Made by a program: the position numbers and the translations under genes. From Candidatus Velthaea versatilis (GTDB taxonomy: Bacteria > Vulcanimicrobiota > Vulcanimicrobiia > Vulcanimicrobiales > Vulcanimicrobiaceae), in the NCBI GenBank assembly GCA_003134035.1, contig PLAE01000236.1:1-46025 (forward strand): 46,025 nucleotides of DNA, written 5' to 3'. The notes under the pieces are model-generated. The model had not been told where the DNA came from, ran no database searches, and saw only the letters and a list, made by a program, of their open reading frames with translations. This document shows, piece by piece, positions 1 through 10,078 of the stretch (position 1 is its first letter; each line of letters starts with the position of its first letter).

Positions 1-1
1 C

Positions 2-1744
<1,743 letters not shown>

Positions 1745-1977
1745 CAGTCTGCGGACAAACCCCCGTCGCGCAACGCCTGTCCGCCGAACGTTGCTCTTCG
1801 GTCACCGCGCCGCGTCGGTCTCTCATCGCGGCTCGTCGCGCCGGACCAACGTCTCGCGGGCCGGGACGCGCCAAGTGATAAAATTAAATGTTGGAAAGAC
1901 TCTCCGATTGCAGAGTTGAGTGCGGAACTGGGCTCCGGTGGGGAACCGTTAGAGCCTTGGAAGTATCCGATTCTGCT

Positions 1978-1993
1978 GGAGGTTATTATTTTG
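1978..1993 (+). promoter_or_regulatory. Shine-Dalgarno that fixes a TTG start
   Basis: GGAGG at 1978-1982, 8 nt before TTG 1991. It is one of the best ribosome-binding sites in the window and is the reason for choosing a TTG start for the HiPIP gene. Confidence 0.75.
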
Positions 1994-2266
1994 AGCGATC
2001 TGTCCCGGAAATCCGTTCTTATCAATCTGCTTACTCTTCCTTTGGCCGCCGCCGCGGCTGTCGCGACGGTCAGCGAAGCATCGGCCGCGGCGAAGACGCC
2101 GCAAAATGCCGTTCAATATCAGAGTACGCCCAAGGGCAATGCAAAGTGTTCGGGCTGTAAATTGTTCCTGCCCGGTAAAGATCCAAAGGCGAAAGGTCAG
2201 TGCCAGGTCGTCGCCGGCAATATCAGCCCCAATGGCTGGTGTGTCGTGTATTCGGCCAAGAGCTAA
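1991..2266 (+). CDS. High-potential iron-sulfur protein (HiPIP), exported
   Basis: A 91-residue HiPIP, a small periplasmic one-electron carrier holding a [4Fe-4S] cluster. Four cysteines (53, 56, 71, 84) have HiPIP spacing: C-x2-C-x14-C-x12-C, the last in the hallmark NGWCVVY. I place the start at TTG 1991 because GGAGG (1978-1982) sits exactly 8 nt upstream; a longer in-frame ATG at 1916 lacks such a site and would bury the signal. The N-terminus SDLSRKSVLINLLTLPLAAA then looks like a Tat signal with RK in place of RR, as expected for a protein that folds around its cluster before export, ending near the Ala-rich SEASAAA. It is likely monocistronic: 246 bp separate it from clpB, with an AT-rich TAAAAT box near 1879, and a GC hairpin follows. 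The redox partner is unknown. Confidence 0.88.
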   Translation: MSDLSRKSVLINLLTLPLAAAAAVATVSEASAAAKTPQNAVQYQSTPKGNAKCSGCKLFLPGKDPKAKGQCQVVAGNISPNGWCVVYSAKS

Positions 2267-2292
2267 ACCCGCGCTGGGGTTGGCGGTGAAGA

Positions 2293-2315
2293 GCGCCGGC
2301 GGGCCCGGCGCCTTT
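2293..2315 (+). terminator. Possible weak intrinsic terminator after the HiPIP gene
   Basis: Perfect 7-bp GC stem GCGCCGG (2293-2299) / CCGGCGC (2305-2311) with a 5-nt loop, followed by CTTT. The stem is strong but the T-run is short, so termination is plausible rather than sure. It lies between the HiPIP stop and the hydrolase start. Confidence 0.4.
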
Positions 2316-2337
2316 CGCGCTGTTTGGGTCGGCTGAC

Positions 2338-3237
2338 GTGGCGCACGCATCCATCGAGACGATTACCGTCCAAGCCAATGGGCAGCGTTTCGAGGTCGAT
2401 ACGTGCGGACAGGGTGATCGGCTAGCGCTCTGCTTGCACGGGTTTCCCGAAGCGGCGATTTCTTGGCGCCACCAACTCCCACTGCTCGCCGGGCTCGGCT
2501 ATCGCGCGTGGGCGCCGAATCAGCGCGGTTACGGCCACACGAGCCGTCCGCCGCGGGTCGCCGACTACCGCACCGACCTGCTCGTCGCGGATGTCGCGGC
2601 GCTCGTCGATGCCGCCGGCGCGCGTTCGGTAACGCTCATCGGCCATGACTGGGGGGCGGTGATCGCGTGGCTGTTCGCAACCGACCGCGTGCGTCCGCTC
2701 GAGCGGCTCGTGATCATGAACGCGCCGCATCCCGCGCTGTTCGCGCGCCGCGTGCGCGGCCCGCGTCAGGCGCTGCGCTCGTGGTACATGCTGTTCTTTC
2801 AAGTGCCGCTGCTCCCCGAGTTCGCCTTGCGCCGGAACCGTGCCGAACCGATCGCGCGCGCTTTCCGTTCCACCGCGGCCGACCCCAGCGGCTTTCCGGA
2901 CCACGTGCTCGACCTCTATCGCGCGAACGCGTGCGAACCGGGTGCCTTGACCGCGATGCTCAATTGGTATCGCGCCCTCGCCCGCGATGGCTGGCGCCTC
3001 GCACGACGACCGTACCCACCGATCGAAACGCCGACGCTTCTGATCTGGGGCGAAGCCGATGTCGCGCTCACCAAGGACACCACCGTGGGCACCGAGTCCT
3101 ACGTTCGCGATTTGACCTTGCGCTATTTGCCCGGCGTCTCGCACTGGGTTCAGCAAGACGCGCCGGACGTCGTTAACGCCATGCTCGCGGCATTTTTGCG
3201 CGGCGAGCACGTGCCGCAAGCTGCCCAGTGCGCATGA
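2338..3237 (+). CDS. Alpha/beta hydrolase, epoxide-hydrolase-like
   Basis: A 299-residue alpha/beta-hydrolase of the soluble epoxide hydrolase / haloalkane dehalogenase branch. Visible: the oxyanion motif HGFPE at residue 34, the nucleophile elbow GHDWG with Asp104 (Asp rather than Ser, typical of this branch), a cap region with FFQVP, a late-strand acidic stretch WGEADVAL and the catalytic His269 in GVSHWVQQDAP. The family opens epoxides or cleaves carbon-halogen bonds by an ester intermediate on the Asp; the natural substrate cannot be told from sequence. The start is GTG 2338, with no strong ribosome-binding site. No signal peptide, so it should be cytosolic. It appears to stand alone: a GC hairpin precedes it and a 336-bp gap follows. 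Confidence 0.85.
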   Translation: MAHASIETITVQANGQRFEVDTCGQGDRLALCLHGFPEAAISWRHQLPLLAGLGYRAWAPNQRGYGHTSRPPRVADYRTDLLVADVAALVDAAGARSVTLIGHDWGAVIAWLFATDRVRPLERLVIMNAPHPALFARRVRGPRQALRSWYMLFFQVPLLPEFALRRNRAEPIARAFRSTAADPSGFPDHVLDLYRANACEPGALTAMLNWYRALARDGWRLARRPYPPIETPTLLIWGEADVALTKDTTVGTESYVRDLTLRYLPGVSHWVQQDAPDVVNAMLAAFLRGEHVPQAAQCA

Positions 3238-3573
3238 GCGGGGGGACGATTCGTCGCTACTCGCACGGCCAGGGCTCGCTCGCGCGAGGACAGCTCGATG
3301 CGGCGTCCGAGGCGGCCCCGCCGCGGACCGAGCCTGCGGCCGCTCATCGTCCGGCGGGGTCTACGGTGATGTCGCCCTCGATTAGCACGCCGGACCGCGG
3401 TTCGCCCACCTACAGCGTTTCAAAGGCGCGCCCGATCCGCTGTCTGCGGTGCCGCCCGCGCCGGGAGCATTGACGCTAATCGCTTAAGGGCTCCCTTGCG
3501 GGGTAAAGCCAGGTGCGTCGCGATAACGGTTCCCGCGCGTTATTTCTCTGCTTGCTTACCGGAGTCGCTGAAA
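3238..3573. other. Intergenic gap before glgC
   Basis: 336 bp with no open frame I would accept as a gene; the frames present are short, Arg/Pro-rich and lack ribosome-binding sites. The first 240 bp are featureless and GC-rich. The last 100 bp (from about 3475) are likely the glgC promoter and leader: they hold a small CCC/GGG hairpin (3492-3503) and an inverted repeat (3523-3543). I do not recognise a known riboswitch or tRNA. Confidence 0.5.
3523..3543 (+). promoter_or_regulatory. Inverted repeat in the glgC leader
   Basis: ATAACG (3523-3528) and CGTTAT (3538-3543) are perfect complements around a 9-nt loop, followed by TTCTCT. It ends 17 nt before the GGAG that serves glgC. It could be a leader hairpin or an operator; nothing identifies the factor. 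Confidence 0.35.
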
Positions 3574-4839
3574 TTGGGGAGACAACTGACGGGCCTTGGT
3601 GCCCCGCTGAGCCGCCATGCGATGGCGTACGTGTTGGCGGGCGGCCGCGGCACTCGGCTCATGGAGCTTACGGATAAGCGGGCCAAGCCGGCCGTGTATT
3701 TCGGCGGCAAGTCGCGCATTATCGACTTCGCGCTCTCGAACGCGCTCAACTCGGGAATCCGGCGCATCGCGGTGGCGACCCAGTACAAAGCTCACAGCCT
3801 CATCCGGCATCTGCAGCGCGGCTGGAATTTTTTGCGCATCGAGCGCAACGAGAGTTTTGATATTCTCCCCGCCAGCCAGCGCGTTTCGGAAACGCAGTGG
3901 TACGCCGGCACCGCCGACGCGGTTTATCAAAATATCGACATCATCAACAGCTACGGGCCCGAATACATCGTGCTGCTCGCCGGCGATCACGTCTACAAGA
4001 TGGACTACGAGCAGATGCTGCAGCAGCATGTCGAACAAGGCGCCGACGTGACGATCGGCTGCATCGAAGTCCCGCGGCTCGACGCGCGCGCCTTCGGCGT
4101 CGTGCACGTCGACGAAACCGACCGCGTCATCGGCTTCCTGGAGAAACCCCAAGACCCGCCGGGGATGCCGGACAAACCGGACATGGCATTCGCCAGCATG
4201 GGCATCTACGTATTCAACACCAAGTTCCTGTTCGATGAGCTGCAGCGCGACGCGGCGAACGATTCGTCCGATCATGACTTCGGCAAAGACATCATTCCGT
4301 ACATCGTCAAGAACGGCCGCGCGGTCGCGCATCGGTTCGAGCGTTCGTGCGTGCGAACCACTCCGGACGCCGAAGCGTATTGGCGCGACGCCGGCACGGT
4401 CGACTCGTACTGGGAAGCCAACATCGACCTGACCGACTTCGTTCCGGCGCTCGACCTCTACGATACGAATTGGCCGATCTGGACCTACGGTGAGATCACA
4501 CCGCCGGCGAAGTTCATTCACGATGAGGACACGCGGCGCGGCACCGCGATCAGTTCGCTCGTGTCCGGCGGCTGCGTCGTGTCGGGCTCGATGATAAAGC
4601 GTTCGCTGCTGTCGACCGGCGTGAAAGTCCGTTCGTATGGGATTCTCGACGGCGCCGTGGTGTTGCCGTACGCGCAGATCAATCGCGCTGTCCGGCTGAC
4701 CAACGTCGTGATCGATCGCGGGGTCGAGATTCCCGAAGGTTTGATCGTCGGGGAGGATGCGGAGTTCGACGCCGCGCGTTTCCGCCGCACCGAACGCGGA
4801 ATTTGCTTGATCACTCAATCGATGATCGACGCGCTGTAG
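3574..4839 (+). CDS. glgC: Glucose-1-phosphate adenylyltransferase
   Basis: ADP-glucose pyrophosphorylase, the committing step of bacterial glycogen synthesis: glucose-1-phosphate + ATP gives ADP-glucose + PPi. The N-terminal nucleotidyltransferase signature [10 protein letters not shown] is at residues 20-29, then [20 protein letters not shown], the ADP-glucose-binding [18 protein letters not shown] and FLEKPQDPP, and a C-terminal left-handed beta-helix. With TTG 3574 as start (GGAG at 3561-3564, 9 nt upstream) the protein is 421 residues, close to the 431 of E. coli GlgC; ATG 3622 would cut into the approach to the catalytic loop, and the TTG further upstream at 3496 lacks an SD. glgA follows 15 nt downstream, so the two form an operon. 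No branching enzyme or phosphorylase is nearby. Confidence 0.95.
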   Translation: MGRQLTGLGAPLSRHAMAYVLAGGRGTRLMELTDKRAKPAVYFGGKSRIIDFALSNALNSGIRRIAVATQYKAHSLIRHLQRGWNFLRIERNESFDILPASQRVSETQWYAGTADAVYQNIDIINSYGPEYIVLLAGDHVYKMDYEQMLQQHVEQGADVTIGCIEVPRLDARAFGVVHVDETDRVIGFLEKPQDPPGMPDKPDMAFASMGIYVFNTKFLFDELQRDAANDSSDHDFGKDIIPYIVKNGRAVAHRFERSCVRTTPDAEAYWRDAGTVDSYWEANIDLTDFVPALDLYDTNWPIWTYGEITPPAKFIHDEDTRRGTAISSLVSGGCVVSGSMIKRSLLSTGVKVRSYGILDGAVVLPYAQINRAVRLTNVVIDRGVEIPEGLIVGEDAEFDAARFRRTERGICLITQSMIDAL

Positions 4840-4854
4840 GAGCGGTTCGCACCG

Positions 4855-6306
4855 ATGGCACGTCTGCGCGTCTTGTCGGTTGCCTCCGAGGTCTTCCCGA
4901 TCGTGAAGACCGGCGGCCTCGCCGACGTCACCGGCGCGTTGCCGCATGCGTTGGCGCGCGAGAGCATCGATGTCTCGACGCTGCTCCCCGGCTATCCCGC
5001 CGTGCGCGAGGTGGCGCGCGCGGCGACGGAGGTGCTCGCACTCGACGAGCTCTTCGGCGGGCCCGCGCGCGTGCTCGCCGCGAATTCCGCCGGACTCGAT
5101 CTCTTCATCCTCGATGCGCCGCATCTGTACGACCGCTTCGGTGGACCCTACGTCGGCCCCGACGGCAACGATTGGCCCGACAACGCGTTTCGTTTCGCGG
5201 CCCTGGGGCGCGTCGGCGCGCTCATCGGCAGCGGTGCCGTCGGTTCGTATCGGCCCGACGTCATCCACGCGCACGATTGGCAAGCCGGCATGGTGTGCGC
5301 GTACGTGCACTACGCGCCGCAGCGCGGTCCCGCGACGATCCTGACGATTCACAATTTGGCGTTCGCGGGCCGCTTCGCCGCAAGCGTCATGCCGGCGCTG
5401 GGCCTGCCCTCGCAGGCCTATTCCGTTGAGGGAATCGAGTATTACGGCGACGTCAGTTATCTCAAGGCGGGGCTGCAGTTCGCCGATCGGATCACCACGG
5501 TTTCGCCGACCTACGCGCTGGAGATCATGACGCCCGAGAGCGGGATGGGCTTCGATGGCTTACTGCGCGCGCGCGCCGACCGTTTCTCGGGCATTCTCAA
5601 TGGAATCGACGCCGACGTCTGGGATCCCGTGCACGACAGCTTCATCAGCGCGACGTACGATGCCGCGCAGGTCGCCAAGCGTTCGGCGAACGCGGCAGCC
5701 CTGCGCCGCCGCTTCGCGCTCGACGAGCGTCCCGACGCGCTGCTGGTCGGAATCGTCAGCCGGCTCTCATGGCAGAAAGGCTTGGATCTGCTGCTCGACG
5801 CTCTGCCGGTGCTGGTCGGGCGCAACCTGCAGTTCGCGGTGCTCGGCGCCGGCGATCCGGCGCTCGAAGCCGGCTTCACCGCCGCCGTCGCCGCGCATCG
5901 GGGGCGGATCGGCGTCTATATCGGGTACGACGAGGCGGTCGCGCACCTCATGCAGGCCGGTTCGGACGTCGTGCTGGTGCCCTCGCGTTTCGAGCCGTGC
6001 GGGCTCACGCAGTTGTGCGCGCTGCGCTACGGCGCGATCCCGGTCGTTTCGCGCGTCGGCGGTCTGGCCGATACGATCATCGACGCCAACGAGATGGCGC
6101 TGGCCGCCGGCGTCGCGACCGGCATCCAGTTCGCGCCGCCGACGAGCGCCGCGCTCGAAGCAGCGATCAACCGCGCCGCGCAGCTCTTCGCTCAGCCGGC
6201 GGTGTGGCAGCGCATGCAGCGCAACGCCATGGCGGCCGACGTCTCGTGGGATCGCTCCGGAACCCAATATGCGCGCCTCTACCGAGACGCACTCGCGTCG
6301 CGCTGA
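4855..6306 (+). CDS. glgA: Glycogen synthase (ADP-glucose, GT5)
   Basis: Glycosyltransferase family 5 enzyme that adds glucose from ADP-glucose to the non-reducing end of a growing alpha-1,4-glucan. 483 residues, the usual length. KTGGLADV at residues 18-25 is the ADP-glucose-binding loop; HAHDWQAG, the C-terminal Rossmann domain opening GIVSRLSWQKGLDLL, and the retaining-GT motif PSRFEPCGLTQLCALRYG are all present. The start ATG 4855 follows the glgC stop (4839) with AGGAG over the stop region. With glgC it makes the complete ADP-glucose route to linear glucan, suggesting carbon storage. Confidence 0.97.
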   Translation: MARLRVLSVASEVFPIVKTGGLADVTGALPHALARESIDVSTLLPGYPAVREVARAATEVLALDELFGGPARVLAANSAGLDLFILDAPHLYDRFGGPYVGPDGNDWPDNAFRFAALGRVGALIGSGAVGSYRPDVIHAHDWQAGMVCAYVHYAPQRGPATILTIHNLAFAGRFAASVMPALGLPSQAYSVEGIEYYGDVSYLKAGLQFADRITTVSPTYALEIMTPESGMGFDGLLRARADRFSGILNGIDADVWDPVHDSFISATYDAAQVAKRSANAAALRRRFALDERPDALLVGIVSRLSWQKGLDLLLDALPVLVGRNLQFAVLGAGDPALEAGFTAAVAAHRGRIGVYIGYDEAVAHLMQAGSDVVLVPSRFEPCGLTQLCALRYGAIPVVSRVGGLADTIIDANEMALAAGVATGIQFAPPTSAALEAAINRAAQLFAQPAVWQRMQRNAMAADVSWDRSGTQYARLYRDALASR

Positions 6307-6794
6307 CCCCGCGATGCCTCCTCCGAAGGGCTCTTGCATCGATGCCGCCGGCGCGGCACGACGCGCGGAGGCGGCGCGCCGCACAACACCACACACGCAC
6401 GATGTTACCGCAGACAAAATCGTCTCGTCGCGAGCTGCGTTGCGCTGGGGATCGGGCAGTTGTGCCGCTATGGAGACGTTGTTGATTGATCGCAGCATAC
6501 GATCAAATGGCTGCGCTCGATTAGCTGCGATCGCGGATGGCTCCTTGCAGCGAAGTCTTGACCCTAAAGCCCGAAACGAGCGTGTGGCAACCGGCGAACG
6601 TCCGCTAATCTTGTGACGCGGTCTTTATTTGCGGGTTTTCAACACTGGGTGGGCGGATTGTTGTTCGGTGGATACAAGGATCGCTGGAAACTAAAGTTAA
6701 TTAGAGAGGTTTCGCCAAAAACCACCGAGATTGCGACAACATTCATAGGAGTAACGTTACTGAGATGGTAGAGTTAGATACAGGAAGCAGGATT
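6307..6794. other. Intergenic gap after glgA
   Basis: 488 bp without a credible gene. Just after glgA an inverted repeat CGATGC (6312-6317) / GCATCG (6336-6341) could end the glg transcript, though no T-run follows. From about 6610 the base composition turns clearly more AT-rich than the surroundings, consistent with the promoter of the next gene; I could not fix a -35/-10 pair. AGGAG occurs at 6747-6751. No tRNA or known riboswitch was recognised. Confidence 0.5.
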
Positions 6795-7271
6795 ATGAAC
6801 CATATCAATGTCTCCGTAACGATGGCGCTTACCCCCGACCAAACGTTGGCGCGTCTGGAAAACTTTCTGCGTGAGAACGCGCCGGAGGCCGAGATGACCT
6901 TCACGCTGCGTGCGCCGTTCGACATTGCGAAACTAAATGTCGGTTTGACGCTCGCGCGCGACGTCATCGCGCGCTTCGCGCCGCTCGGGTCGCCGAACAG
7001 CGCCTATTCGATCGCCTGGCAACCCGTTGGTCCCGGACCCTTCCCGGCATTTGCCGGCACGATCTTTGTGACCCCGAGCGACGAAAAAGAAACCGAGTCG
7101 ATCGTGACGCTCGACGGGCACTATCATCCGCCGCTCGGTGTCGCCGGCGATGTCTTCGACGCGATCGTGGGCAAACACATCGCCCAGGCCAGCGCGGCCG
7201 ATCTGCTCGAGCGCATCTCGCTGTTCATCGACGATGTCGAAGTCCCCGCGGCCGTCGTTTCCGTCGCTTAA
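6795..7271 (+). CDS. Hypothetical protein, possibly SRPBCC-like
   Basis: 158-residue soluble protein with no family I can name with confidence. It starts MNHINVSVTM, then a helix (TPDQTLARLENFLREN), alternating strands (MTFTLRAPFD, YSIAWQPVGPGPFPAFAGTIFVT, ESIVTLDGHYHPPLGV) and a long C-terminal helix (VFDAIVGKHIAQASAADLLERISLF). The strand pattern closed by a long helix resembles SRPBCC/START-type ligand-binding proteins; that is inference. I chose ATG 6795 because AGGAAG lies 7 nt upstream; ATG 6765 has AGGAG 13 nt upstream and is the alternative (168 residues). No signal peptide. It is transcribed alone and faces a convergent gene. Confidence 0.75.
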   Translation: MNHINVSVTMALTPDQTLARLENFLRENAPEAEMTFTLRAPFDIAKLNVGLTLARDVIARFAPLGSPNSAYSIAWQPVGPGPFPAFAGTIFVTPSDEKETESIVTLDGHYHPPLGVAGDVFDAIVGKHIAQASAADLLERISLFIDDVEVPAAVVSVA

Positions 7272-7297
7272 CTTTCACACACATCGGCCCTGACCGC

Positions 7298-7315
7298 CGG
7301 CGCCACTGGGCGCCG
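7298..7315 (+). terminator. Hairpin between convergent genes
   Basis: Perfect 7-bp stem CGGCGCC (7298-7304) / GGCGCCG (7309-7315) with the 4-nt loop ACTG, 26 nt after the stop of the upstream hypothetical gene. No T-run follows, so it is at best a T-less terminator shared by the convergent genes. Confidence 0.4.
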
Positions 7316-7411
7316 TCTATAGTGAGCGTTCTGCGCTGTTCGGTAAGTGCGTAAGCGTGCGGCGCGGGCGATCGCGTGAAGACGTCATTGCGCGACGGCG
7401 ACGTGCGCCGC

Positions 7412-7966
7412 TTACATCCGCTTAAGCGCGCCGAGGTCGACGGGTCCGTACTGGCTTGTAAACGTGAGCAACGTCCGGTCCGACTGTTGCTGCGCGACGC
7501 CGGAGATGCGATGGTCGCCGGTATCGTATTCGCTCACCGTGCCGTCGCGTTCGACGATGAGCCGGCGCGCCTGATTGAAATACGCATAGCGGATCCCGTT
7601 TTGGCCGCCGGCGCTGTCCGGAGGTCCCAATTCCGCCGGCCACCAGTCGCCGTAGGCTCCTTTGGCCGGCGCTTCGGCGGACGCCGGAAGATCTGCCGCG
7701 GCGAGGTCGTCGCATAAGGCGCCGACACGCGCCTTGAGACCGTTGTTGAACATATCGCCGATCATCAGCATCCCGCCGCGCATCCATTGACCGTGGCCAC
7801 CGAACTCGCGATGGTCGAACTGCGCCATGCTGCGACTGCCGCGCGCCATCGCTGTCGCCAAGACCCGCACGGCATCGACGCTGAATCCGTGTTTTCGAGC
7901 AAGCTGTTCAAGGAGTGCCGGTTCGCTGGCGGAGGTATCGGACGTTCTCGTGGGCTGATTTGCCAT
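7412..7966 (-). CDS. Hypothetical protein with a Gly/Met-rich core
   Basis: 184-residue protein of unknown function. Three parts: an N-terminal helix (EPALLEQLARKHGFSVDAVRVLATAM); a central stretch FGGHGQWMRGGMLMIGDMFN followed by LKARVGALCDDLAA; and a C-terminal strand-rich part in which YAYFNQARRLIVERDG, VSEYDTGDHRISGVAQQQ and LLTFTSQYGPVDL look like a small beta sheet. The middle block recalls hypothetical proteins often carrying a SHOCT tag, from memory only. No signal peptide or membrane segment. It lies 144 bp downstream of typA on the same strand, with a palindrome in between; the start ATG has only a weak ribosome-binding site, so the exact start is moderately sure. Confidence 0.75.
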   Translation of the reverse strand: MANQPTRTSDTSASEPALLEQLARKHGFSVDAVRVLATAMARGSRSMAQFDHREFGGHGQWMRGGMLMIGDMFNNGLKARVGALCDDLAAADLPASAEAPAKGAYGDWWPAELGPPDSAGGQNGIRYAYFNQARRLIVERDGTVSEYDTGDHRISGVAQQQSDRTLLTFTSQYGPVDLGALKRM

Positions 7967-7987
7967 GGCGATTCATACTCGCTTTGC

Positions 7988-8004
7988 CGACCGGTATCCG
8001 GTCG
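7988..8004. promoter_or_regulatory. 17-bp palindrome upstream of a hypothetical gene
   Basis: CGACCGG (7988-7994), TAT, CCGGTCG (7998-8004): a perfect inverted repeat 22 bp upstream of the start of the minus-strand hypothetical gene and downstream of typA. It could be an operator or a hairpin ending the typA transcript; no T-run follows on the minus strand, which favours an operator slightly. Confidence 0.35.
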
Positions 8005-8110
8005 AATTCCGCTCGTCGACCGGCTACGCCGCGGCGCTTTCGTGCGCAAGCGTCGCCCAGGTGGCGGATGATCTCGGGGCGTCGGCAGCACCCCGGCACC
8101 CACCGATAAT

Positions 8111-9937
8111 CTAAGCGAAGACCTTATCGCGCTTGCGGCTGCGCAGCCGGTCGGTTTCGTTGAGCAGGCGCTTGCGGATCCGGATCGACTTCGGCGTGAC
8201 TTCGACGAGCTCGTCGTCCTCGATGAATTCGATCGCGCGTTCGAGCGACATCTCTTCGGGCGGCGAGACTTTGGTGCTGTCGTCGGAACCCGACGCGCGC
8301 ATGTTGGTCAGCTTCTTGGCACGCACGACGTTGATCGCGATGTCCTTGTCGTCGTTGGCCCGGCCGACGATCATGCCTTCGTACACGTCGACTTGCGGGC
8401 CGACAAAGAACCGCCCGCGCGATTCCAGGCCGACCATCGCGTACTCGGTGGTGACGCCCGAGTCGCTGGCGACGAGCGCGCCGTTCGAGCGGCCCGGGAT
8501 CGATCCGGCCAGCGGCTGATGATCGTAATACGTGTGCGACATGACCGCGGTGCCGCGCGAGAGCGTCAGCAGCTCGCCGCGCAAGCCGAAGATCGCCCGC
8601 GTCGGCATCGTATACTCGAGCCGGCGTGAATCGCCGACGGTGATCATGTTCGACATGATCGCGCGGCGCCGGCCAAGCGACTCGATGACCGGGCCCGCAT
8701 ACTCTTCGGCGACGTCGACGACCACATACTCGACGGGTTCCATCTTGACGCCGTTGCGTTCGCTGACGATGACCTGCGGTTTGGAAACGGCCAGTTCGTA
8801 ACCCTCGCGGCGCATCGTTTCGATGAGGATCGAGAGATGCAGTTCGCCGCGTCCGCGAACCTCGAAGGTATCGGCGCTTTCGGTATCGCTCACGCGCAAC
8901 GCGACGTTCGACTCGAGTTCGCGCATGAGGCGTTCGCGAATCTGTCGCGAGGTGAGGAACTTGCCTTCCTTGCCCGCGAACGGCGAGGCGTTGACCATGA
9001 AGTACATCGAGACCGTGGGCTCGTCGATCGCGACGGCGTTGAGGCCTTCGGGCGTCGCGGCGTCGGTGATCGTGTCGCCGATGTTGAGGCCTTCGATGCC
9101 CGACACGCAGACGATGTCGCCGGCGGCCGCTTCCTCGACGTCGACGCGGTCGAGGCCGGCGAACGTCAGCAGCTTGGTGAGCCGCAGGCCCGTCTCGACG
9201 ACGCCTTCGCGGTCGACTTTGGAGATCGGCGCGTTGAGCTTGGCCGCGCCGCGAAACACGCGTCCAATCCCGATGCGACCGACGTATTTGTTGTGATCGA
9301 TGGCCGAGATGAGCATCTGGAAACCGCCGTCTTCGGCGGGTGCCTCCGGAACGTGCTTGGCGATCGTCTCGAAGAGCGGCTCGAGATCGCTGCTCGCGTC
9401 ATCGAGATTGTACTTCGCGATGCCGGCCCGGCCGTTGGTGTAGACGACCGGAAACTCCGACTGTTCGTCGCTGGCGCCCAGTTCGATGAACAAGTCGAAC
9501 ACCTCGTCGACCACTTCTTGGGCGCGCGCGTCCTTGCGGTCGATTTTGTTGATGACGACGATCGCGCGCAGGTCGAGTTCGAGCGCTTTGCGCAGCACGA
9601 ACCGCGTTTGCGGCATCACACCTTCAGCCGCGTCGACGAGCAGCACGACGCCCTGTACCATCTGGAGTACGCGTTCGACTTCGCCGCCGAAGTCGGCGTG
9701 GCCCGGTGTGTCGACGATATTGAACTTCAGATCGCCATGCCGAACCGAGGTGTTTTTTGCCAAAATAGTAATGCCGCGCTCTTTTTCGAGCGGGTTGGAG
9801 TCCATCACCCGGACTTCGGTTGCTTGGCCTTCGCGAAATACGCCGCTCTGCTTGAGCATAGCGTCCACCAGCGTCGTCTTGCCATGATCGACGTGTGCGA
9901 TGATCGCGACGTTACGAATATCTGCTCGGGTTCTCAC
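8111..9937 (-). CDS. typA: Ribosome-associated GTPase TypA/BipA
   Basis: Translational GTPase of the TypA/BipA family, which binds the ribosome like EF-G and supports 50S maturation and growth under stress. With the GTG start at 9937 the protein is 608 residues, the usual length. GTPase motifs: G1 AHVDHGKTT (14-22), ERGITILAKNT (switch I), DTPGH (76-80) and NKID (130-133), followed by the beta-barrel domain, the two EF-G-like alpha/beta domains and the TypA-specific C-terminal domain (LTNMRASGSDD, ALEFIEDDELVEVTP-like end). An earlier in-frame start would add 16 residues unlike any TypA N-terminus. No Shine-Dalgarno precedes the GTG; instead TATACT lies 9 nt upstream, so the mRNA may have almost no leader. 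Confidence 0.97.
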   Translation of the reverse strand: MRTRADIRNVAIIAHVDHGKTTLVDAMLKQSGVFREGQATEVRVMDSNPLEKERGITILAKNTSVRHGDLKFNIVDTPGHADFGGEVERVLQMVQGVVLLVDAAEGVMPQTRFVLRKALELDLRAIVVINKIDRKDARAQEVVDEVFDLFIELGASDEQSEFPVVYTNGRAGIAKYNLDDASSDLEPLFETIAKHVPEAPAEDGGFQMLISAIDHNKYVGRIGIGRVFRGAAKLNAPISKVDREGVVETGLRLTKLLTFAGLDRVDVEEAAAGDIVCVSGIEGLNIGDTITDAATPEGLNAVAIDEPTVSMYFMVNASPFAGKEGKFLTSRQIRERLMRELESNVALRVSDTESADTFEVRGRGELHLSILIETMRREGYELAVSKPQVIVSERNGVKMEPVEYVVVDVAEEYAGPVIESLGRRRAIMSNMITVGDSRRLEYTMPTRAIFGLRGELLTLSRGTAVMSHTYYDHQPLAGSIPGRSNGALVASDSGVTTEYAMVGLESRGRFFVGPQVDVYEGMIVGRANDDKDIAINVVRAKKLTNMRASGSDDSTKVSPPEEMSLERAIEFIEDDELVEVTPKSIRIRKRLLNETDRLRSRKRDKVFA

Positions 9938-9946
9938 AACCCACGA

Positions 9947-9952
9947 AGTATA
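9947..9952 (-). promoter_or_regulatory. Candidate -10 box of typA
   Basis: TATACT on the minus strand, 9 nt before the GTG start. The position would put the transcript start at or within a few bases of the start codon. No good -35 sequence was found 16-18 nt further upstream. Confidence 0.35.
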
Positions 9953-10078
9953 GCAGAAAAAGGAAGGAAAGGCCACCGGAAGCAAACTTCGCCCCCGCGC
10001 CTCGATCCGACGGAAATCCAGCCCCCACCGGGCATGCCTTATGGTGCGCGTCGTCGGCGGCGCGCCGGGGGCGGGGGC

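Noticed and set aside
1751-1784. Terminator after clpB
   Set aside because: GCGGACA/TGTCCGC can pair over a 20-nt loop, but the loop is long and no T-run follows.
3228-3473. Small plus-strand frame between the hydrolase and glgC
   Set aside because: No ribosome-binding site, low-complexity Arg/Pro/Ser composition, and it overlaps the end of the hydrolase gene.
3475-3573. Known riboswitch upstream of glgC
   Set aside because: The leader has hairpins but I could not match it to the conserved cores of the riboswitch classes I know.
3556-5352. Long minus-strand open frame (about 600 codons) opposite glgC/glgA
   Set aside because: It is antisense to two certain genes, its composition is Arg/Asp/His-rich as expected from GC-rich codon shadows, and it has no recognisable domain or start site.
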